Assembly: GCF_000718165.1 (NCBI RefSeq)
Contig: NZ_JOEY01000015.1
Span: forward strand, 62,001 to 126,000
Origin: Streptomyces fulvoviolaceus
GTDB taxonomy: Bacteria; Actinomycetota; Actinomycetes; Streptomycetales; Streptomycetaceae
Direction of reading: 5' to 3'
DNA: 64,000 nt
Both the position numbers and the translations under genes were made by a program. Below, in pieces: positions 60,110 to 64,000 of the stretch. The notes beneath the pieces were generated by a model. It worked only from the letters and a program-made list of their open reading frames with translations. It searched no databases and was not told the DNA's origin. Every line of letters starts with the position of its first letter. Position 1 is the first letter of the stretch.

Positions 60110-61519
60110 TCAACTACCGCGTGTCCACTGCTGGTTGGTAGCCCCGTTGCAGGTGTACGTGATCACCGCCGCGGAGTTGGCGGTGGACGCGCCGTTCACG
60201 TCCAGGCACTCGCCGGTGATGCGGGCCTTGATGTTGACGTACGAGCCCGAAGTGACCACCGACCACTGCTGGGTCGTCGCGCTGCCGCAGTTCTCCTGGG
60301 TGACGGTGGAGGCGTTCTCCTGCAGACACAGCGAGCTGCCCCGGCCGACCAGTTGGTAGTAGCCGGTGCCCAGGTCCTTGAACCACCACTTCTGGTTGGT
60401 GCCGCTGTTGCAGGTGTACTGGCTGATCGCGACGCCCTGCCACAGTGACTGGTTCGCCACGTCCGCACACTTGCTGCTGTGGCGCGCGATCAGCGTGTTG
60501 TACGTCGCGCTCGTCCCGCTGATCGTCCCGGTGGTCGCGTCGATGCCGACCTCCGGGGACCAGGACATCGACATCGTGGTGGTCGTCGGGAAGGTCAGCG
60601 GCAGCCACACGTACCGCGAGTCGTTGACGGTCCCGCCGAAGGAGTTGCCCCAGCGGTCGCCCATGTAGAGGTACGAGGTGCCCGAAGTCCCCTGGACCGG
60701 GAGGACGTACGCGGTCTGCGAGTTGTACGTCGTGGAGTCGCCGACGTTCGCCATGGACGACCAGGGGCCCGCCAGTGAGGTCGCCGTCGCGTACTGCTGC
60801 TGGTTGGCGCTCCAGCCAGTGGCGCCCGAAGTCAGCATGAAGTAGACGCCGTTGCGCTTGAAGAGCGCCGGCGCCTCGCGGTGGCCGCCCGCCCAGGGGT
60901 TCGCGACCAGGGTGTCGATCGCGGTGTAGTCGGCGGTGAGCTTGTAGATGTGCAGGTCGTAGTTCTCGTTGGCGGCCGAGACCATGTAGCCGGTGCCGTC
61001 CGTGTCGACGAAGGTCGTGATGTCGCGCGACATGTAGGTGTCGAACGGGCGGAAGCTGCCCTGGTAGGTGTAGTTCCCGTCGACGGTGTCGGAGACGGCG
61101 ACGGCCGCGCGGGCCTCGCTGTAGTCGGTCCCGTTCTCCTTGTGCATCCACATGACGAACTTGCCGGTGGAGGCGTTGTAGATGACCTTGGGCCGCTCGA
61201 TGTAGGCGGTGGCCAGCTCGGAGGCGGTGGACTCGGTCAGGACGTGGTTCCTGAACTCCCAGTTCTTCAGGTCGGTGGAGCGGTAGGCGTCCACGTACCG
61301 GAAGGTGTTGTCGGAGTTGCGGTCCTCGCCGAACCAGTAGTAGTAGGAGCCGACCTTGATGACGCCGCCGCCATGGGCGTGCAGGGCGTTGCCCGAAGTG
61401 TCCGTGAACTGGGTGCCGTTGGCGATCGTCACGGTCGCGGCCTGGGCCGGTCCCGCGGTGGCCAGGGCGCCGGCCAGCGCCAGACAGAGGGCGAGCAGTA
61501 CCGCGTACGCACGTCTCAT
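60110..61519 (-). CDS. Secreted GH43 exo-beta-1,3-galactanase-like enzyme with CBM13
   Basis: 469 residues. Signal peptide cut near AQAA (residue ~27). The five-bladed propeller starts with HAHGGGVIKVGSYYYWFGED, a pattern of the GH43_24 exo-beta-1,3-galactanases, and continues with YIERPKVIYNASTGKFVMWMHKENG, VDTDGTGYMVSAANENYDLHIY and HREAPALFKRNGVYFML. The acid Glu is in the PALF region, and the base Glu is uncertain, as in some members of this subfamily. The last ~140 residues are a ricin-type trefoil (SKCADVANQS, SSLCLQENAS, GECLDVNGAS). It would shorten the arabinogalactan backbone. Stop overlaps: the upstream GH43 gene ends with ATGA. Confidence 0.88.
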   Translation of the reverse strand: MRRAYAVLLALCLALAGALATAGPAQAATVTIANGTQFTDTSGNALHAHGGGVIKVGSYYYWFGEDRNSDNTFRYVDAYRSTDLKNWEFRNHVLTESTASELATAYIERPKVIYNASTGKFVMWMHKENGTDYSEARAAVAVSDTVDGNYTYQGSFRPFDTYMSRDITTFVDTDGTGYMVSAANENYDLHIYKLTADYTAIDTLVANPWAGGHREAPALFKRNGVYFMLTSGATGWSANQQQYATATSLAGPWSSMANVGDSTTYNSQTAYVLPVQGTSGTSYLYMGDRWGNSFGGTVNDSRYVWLPLTFPTTTTMSMSWSPEVGIDATTGTISGTSATYNTLIARHSSKCADVANQSLWQGVAISQYTCNSGTNQKWWFKDLGTGYYQLVGRGSSLCLQENASTVTQENCGSATTQQWSVVTSGSYVNIKARITGECLDVNGASTANSAAVITYTCNGATNQQWTRGS

Positions 61520-62601
61520 GACGCAACCTCCGTGTCGATGACGGTGTCCGCCACCGGTATGCCGAAGTCGGGGGTGCCGTCCGCGTTCCAGCCCAGCTTC
61601 TGGACGCGGGTGTGGCGGTTGGGGTCGTTCAGCGGGTCGCCGACGATCTCCTTGTACTGGCGGGCGTGGTAGACGAGGACGTCACTGCATCCGTCCTCGG
61701 CGACCGTGAAGCTGTTGTGGCCGGGGCCGTACTGCTTGGTCGTGTCGTTGCTGGTGAAGACCGGGGTCGGGGACTTCGACCAGTTCGCGGGGTCCATGAG
61801 GTCGGCGTCCGCGTCGACGGTCAGCAGGCCCATGCAGTAGTTGAAGTCGGTGGCACTGGCCGAGTACGACATGAACAGGCGGCCGTTGCGGGCGATGACC
61901 GACGGGCCCTCGTTGACCTTGTAGCCGATGCACTCCCAGTCGTACTCCGGGGTGGTCAGGCGTACTTGAGGGCCCGTCAGAGTCCATGGGTTCGCCATCT
62001 TCGACAGGAAGATGCCCGTGTTGTTGTCCATGCCGGGCTCGTGCTGGGCCCAGGCGAGGTAGCGGCTGCCGCGGTGGGTGAAGGTGGTGGCGTCCAGGGA
62101 GAAGGTCTCCCAGGCCGTCTTGAGCTGGCCCTTCTCCGTCCAACTCCCCTTGAAGGGATCGGCGTTGGCGTTCTCCAGGACCCAGATGCGGATGTCCCAC
62201 ACGCTCTCGGCGGGCGCGGAGGCGAAGTAGATGTACCACTTGCCGCCGATGCGATGGATCTCCGGCGCCCAGATGTGCGCGCCCATGGGACCGGTCGCAT
62301 GCTTGGTCCAGATGACCGACTCGGCAGCGGTGGCGAGGCCGTTCAGGGTGCGGGAGCGGCGCAGGATGATCCGGTCGTACTCGGGGGCGGTGGCCGTGAA
62401 GTAGTAGTGACCGTCGGCGTGACGGTGGATGTGCGGGTCGGCCCGGTTGCGGACGAGCGGGTTCACGTACGGCGGCGCTTTCGGGGTCGGGGCGGCGTGG
62501 GCGATACCGGGGGTGGCCGCCGCCAGGGCGCCCGCGGCCAGGGCACCCTTCAGCAGCAGCCTGCGGTGTGGATCTCGGGGGACGTCGTTGTCGCGGCTCA
62601 T
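61516..62601 (-). CDS. Secreted GH43 alpha-L-arabinofuranosidase-like enzyme
   Basis: 361 residues from ATG 62601, nine nt after GAGAGG. An RRLLLKGALAAGALAAATPG twin-arginine-like signal is cut near AHAA. The propeller carries the catalytic Asp (NRADPHIHRHADGHYYFTAT), a pKa-modulating Asp (SLDATTFTHRG) and the acid Glu (KVNEGPSVIARNG), in the spacing of GH43_26 exo-alpha-1,5-arabinofuranosidases. It would remove arabinose from arabinan or arabinogalactan side chains. Its stop overlaps the ATG of the GH43 galactanase gene by 4 nt, so the two enzymes are made together. It is divergent from the beta-strand-rich protein at the window end. Confidence 0.88.
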   Translation of the reverse strand: MSRDNDVPRDPHRRLLLKGALAAGALAAATPGIAHAAPTPKAPPYVNPLVRNRADPHIHRHADGHYYFTATAPEYDRIILRRSRTLNGLATAAESVIWTKHATGPMGAHIWAPEIHRIGGKWYIYFASAPAESVWDIRIWVLENANADPFKGSWTEKGQLKTAWETFSLDATTFTHRGSRYLAWAQHEPGMDNNTGIFLSKMANPWTLTGPQVRLTTPEYDWECIGYKVNEGPSVIARNGRLFMSYSASATDFNYCMGLLTVDADADLMDPANWSKSPTPVFTSNDTTKQYGPGHNSFTVAEDGCSDVLVYHARQYKEIVGDPLNDPNRHTRVQKLGWNADGTPDFGIPVADTVIDTEVAS

Positions 62602-62637
62602 GCGGACTGCCTCTCGGGGGTGGGGTGTCCTGAGAGC

Positions 62638-62659
62638 GATGTTCGATATTGAGAACATC
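62638..62659. promoter_or_regulatory. Inverted repeat GATGTTC-N8-GAACATC
   Basis: 7-nt perfect arms (62638-62644, 62653-62659) separated by GATATTGA, 37 nt upstream of the GH43 arabinofuranosidase start. The A/T-rich spacing is unlike the surroundings. The pattern resembles IclR- or LacI-type sites, so a second regulator may act on this side of the divergent region. Confidence 0.55.
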
Positions 62660-62730
62660 TGTCGTTTTTCCGAACGCCGAAAAGGTAAGGGCGGGGAACG
62701 GGGAGGTCAACGGGTTGGACGGGACTGCTA

Positions 62731-62742
62731 GAGAGCGCTTTC
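62731..62742. promoter_or_regulatory. Candidate LacI-type operator (GAGAGCGCTTTC)
   Basis: Differs from GAAAGCGCTTTC at one of 12 positions. It lies 56 nt upstream of the plus-strand partial gene and 130 nt from the GH43 start, within the divergent region. This is the fourth copy of the motif in the window. Confidence 0.6.
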
Positions 62743-62797
62743 CAGATGGGTACAGCTTTTCTGTTATCCATCGGCCGTCCGGAGCGTCTCCCATGAC

Positions 62798-64000
62798 GTG
62801 CGCAGCCATACCCACAAGACAGCAGCAGCCGCCGGTGCCCTGGCAGCGGTCGCCTTCCTGGTCACCGCTCCCCCGGCGGTGGCCGCCGGCGCCCGGGACG
62901 TCACGGCCGACGTGCTGGCGGACCGGGACGTGACGCTGACCGGCGACACGGTGATCACGGTTCCGTCCGGGACGACGACGTACGACGGCGTGTTCCGCGG
63001 CGAGGGCACGCTCACCGTGCGCGGCAGCGGGACGCTGGTCCTGACCAAGGACAGCGACTTCACGCTGCCGAAGTCCCGGCAGGGGCAGCAGGTGTCGATC
63101 CCGGGCGGCAACCACCCGTACGTCACCACGAGCAACCCCGACCCGCCGGCGATCACGGTCGAGCGCGGGGCGACCCTCCAGTACGGCAACGGCGGCACGA
63201 CCGGGCTGATCGGCCACTTCCCGTACAACACCCCGGCGTTCCGGCTCAACCAGGACAACATCCGGGTCGACGGCACCCTGCGGCTGTCGCTCAAGAACGT
63301 GGGCTACAACCTGGGCACGATCAGCGGCTCGGGCCTCCTGACCCAGCCCCGCTTCCTCTGGGGCACCTGGGACCTGTCGGGCACCCACTCCTTCTCCGGG
63401 GTGATCGACAACGGCACGCAGGTGAACGCCGGACGGCCGGAGTTCGCGACCTCGTTGCCCAACGTCCGCAAGGTCCTCAACCAGGGCACCTGGACCGTGG
63501 ACACCCCACTGGGCCAGACCGTCACCCAGCGCATGGACTTCTACCAGCGCGAGTACGGCAGTGACATCAACGTCCAGTCCCGGCCCGGCAGCAAGGTCGT
63601 CCTGACCGGGCAGTACAGCTGGTCGAACCAGGGTGGCGACACCAACCCCTCGCTCAGCGACCCCGCCCTGAACTGGACACCGGCCAACAAGAACGTCAAC
63701 AAGCGCGGCACCAACATCAAGGGCGCCAACGTCCAGTGGGGCGACGGCACCACGCACAAGATCTTCATGCCGGGCACCGCCGAGACCGTCTACATCAACC
63801 TGCTTGCGGCGCGCTCCCGTTCACTGCTCACGTTCGACTACAACGGCCCGGTGACGCTGGGCGCCCCCATCGGCGGCGGCAGGTTCCACGACACGCTGGC
63901 CGCGCCGGGAGCCGGGGACATCGTCATCGCCGGGACACGTGGGAATGACGTCACCTTCGCGGCCGTCCAGTACTACAACGGCTCGACGACGGTCGAGAAG
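62798..64000 (+). CDS. Secreted beta-strand-rich (beta-helix-like) protein, 3' end missing
   Basis: The first 401 codons of a gene cut by the window end. GTG 62798 opens a signal peptide (VRSHTHKTAAAAGALAAVAF, cut near AVAA). GGAG lies 13 nt upstream, which is long, so the start is moderately sure. The mature chain has short beta-strand repeats (GVFRGEGTLTVRGSGTLVLTK, IRVDGTLRLSLKNVGYNLGTISGSGLL, LNQGTWTVDTPLGQT) like autotransporter-type or lyase beta-helices. It is controlled from the same divergent region as the GH43 pair and may be a pectin-related hydrolase or binder. The enzyme class is undetermined. Confidence 0.75.
   Translation, partial: MRSHTHKTAAAAGALAAVAFLVTAPPAVAAGARDVTADVLADRDVTLTGDTVITVPSGTTTYDGVFRGEGTLTVRGSGTLVLTKDSDFTLPKSRQGQQVSIPGGNHPYVTTSNPDPPAITVERGATLQYGNGGTTGLIGHFPYNTPAFRLNQDNIRVDGTLRLSLKNVGYNLGTISGSGLLTQPRFLWGTWDLSGTHSFSGVIDNGTQVNAGRPEFATSLPNVRKVLNQGTWTVDTPLGQTVTQRMDFYQREYGSDINVQSRPGSKVVLTGQYSWSNQGGDTNPSLSDPALNWTPANKNVNKRGTNIKGANVQWGDGTTHKIFMPGTAETVYINLLAARSRSLLTFDYNGPVTLGAPIGGGRFHDTLAAPGAGDIVIAGTRGNDVTFAAVQYYNGSTTVEK

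Overview
The window is chromosomal DNA of a Streptomyces-type actinomycete. The evidence is very high G+C with strong third-position G/C bias, many GTG and TTG starts, GGAGG-type ribosome sites, Tat-like and lipoprotein export signals, ROK regulators, CBM13 lectin domains, a DmdR/IdeR-type iron box and one rare in-frame TTA leucine codon. No rRNA, tRNA, CRISPR array, insertion sequence or phage module was seen. Two genes run off the ends: an ABC exporter at the left and a secreted beta-strand-rich protein at the right.

Left part (1-12.8 kb). An iron-box-controlled ABC exporter is followed by a minus-strand operon for an acidic sugar or pectic oligomer. In transcription order it is a ROK regulator, an enolase-superfamily sugar-acid dehydratase-like enzyme, a family-5 binding lipoprotein, two DppB/DppC-type permeases with no ATPase, an SDR dehydrogenase and a secreted beta-helix protein. 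Upstream of the ROK gene lies a perfect 22-bp inverted repeat. Next come an unusual one-piece membrane protein (sigma-like cytoplasmic part, HxxxCxxC motif, one membrane helix, extracellular CBM2), a radical SAM protein with unusual cysteine spacing, and a PPOX-fold protein.

Middle part (12.8-45.9 kb). A 2-hydroxyacid dehydrogenase and an alditol oxidase are divergent. A galactan operon follows: ROK regulator, GH30 galactanase with CBM13, sugar ABC importer (lipoprotein and two permeases) and GH2 beta-galactosidase. A second transporter block holds an ABC-2 exporter (one ATPase, two permeases) and an MFS protein. Further on are a delta-60/RTX-like secreted protein, two drug-type MFS carriers (one with an ArsR-type regulator and clear operators), a GH10 xylanase, a secreted nuclease/phosphatase-fold protein with a lectin-like tail, an OhrR-like regulator divergent from an esterase, a TetR-hydrolase pair, a membrane alpha/alpha-toroid protein with a cupin, and small housekeeping-type enzymes.

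Right part (45.9-64 kb). A minus-strand locus resembles NLR-type conflict systems: a 1749-residue caspase-NTPase-WD40 protein (about 21 blades), a translationally coupled alpha/beta hydrolase, and a nearby HEAT/LRV-like repeat protein. The end of the window is a rhamnogalacturonan/arabinogalactan region: a DUF2264 protein, a GDSL acetylesterase, a PL4 lyase, a GH43 galactanase with CBM13, a GH43 arabinofuranosidase and the partial beta-structure protein. A GAAAGCGCTTTC-like motif recurs in the divergent promoters here and at 13.9 kb, suggesting one LacI-type regulon. Together the window reads as a plant cell-wall (pectin side chain, arabinogalactan, xylan) utilisation region with an embedded putative defence locus.
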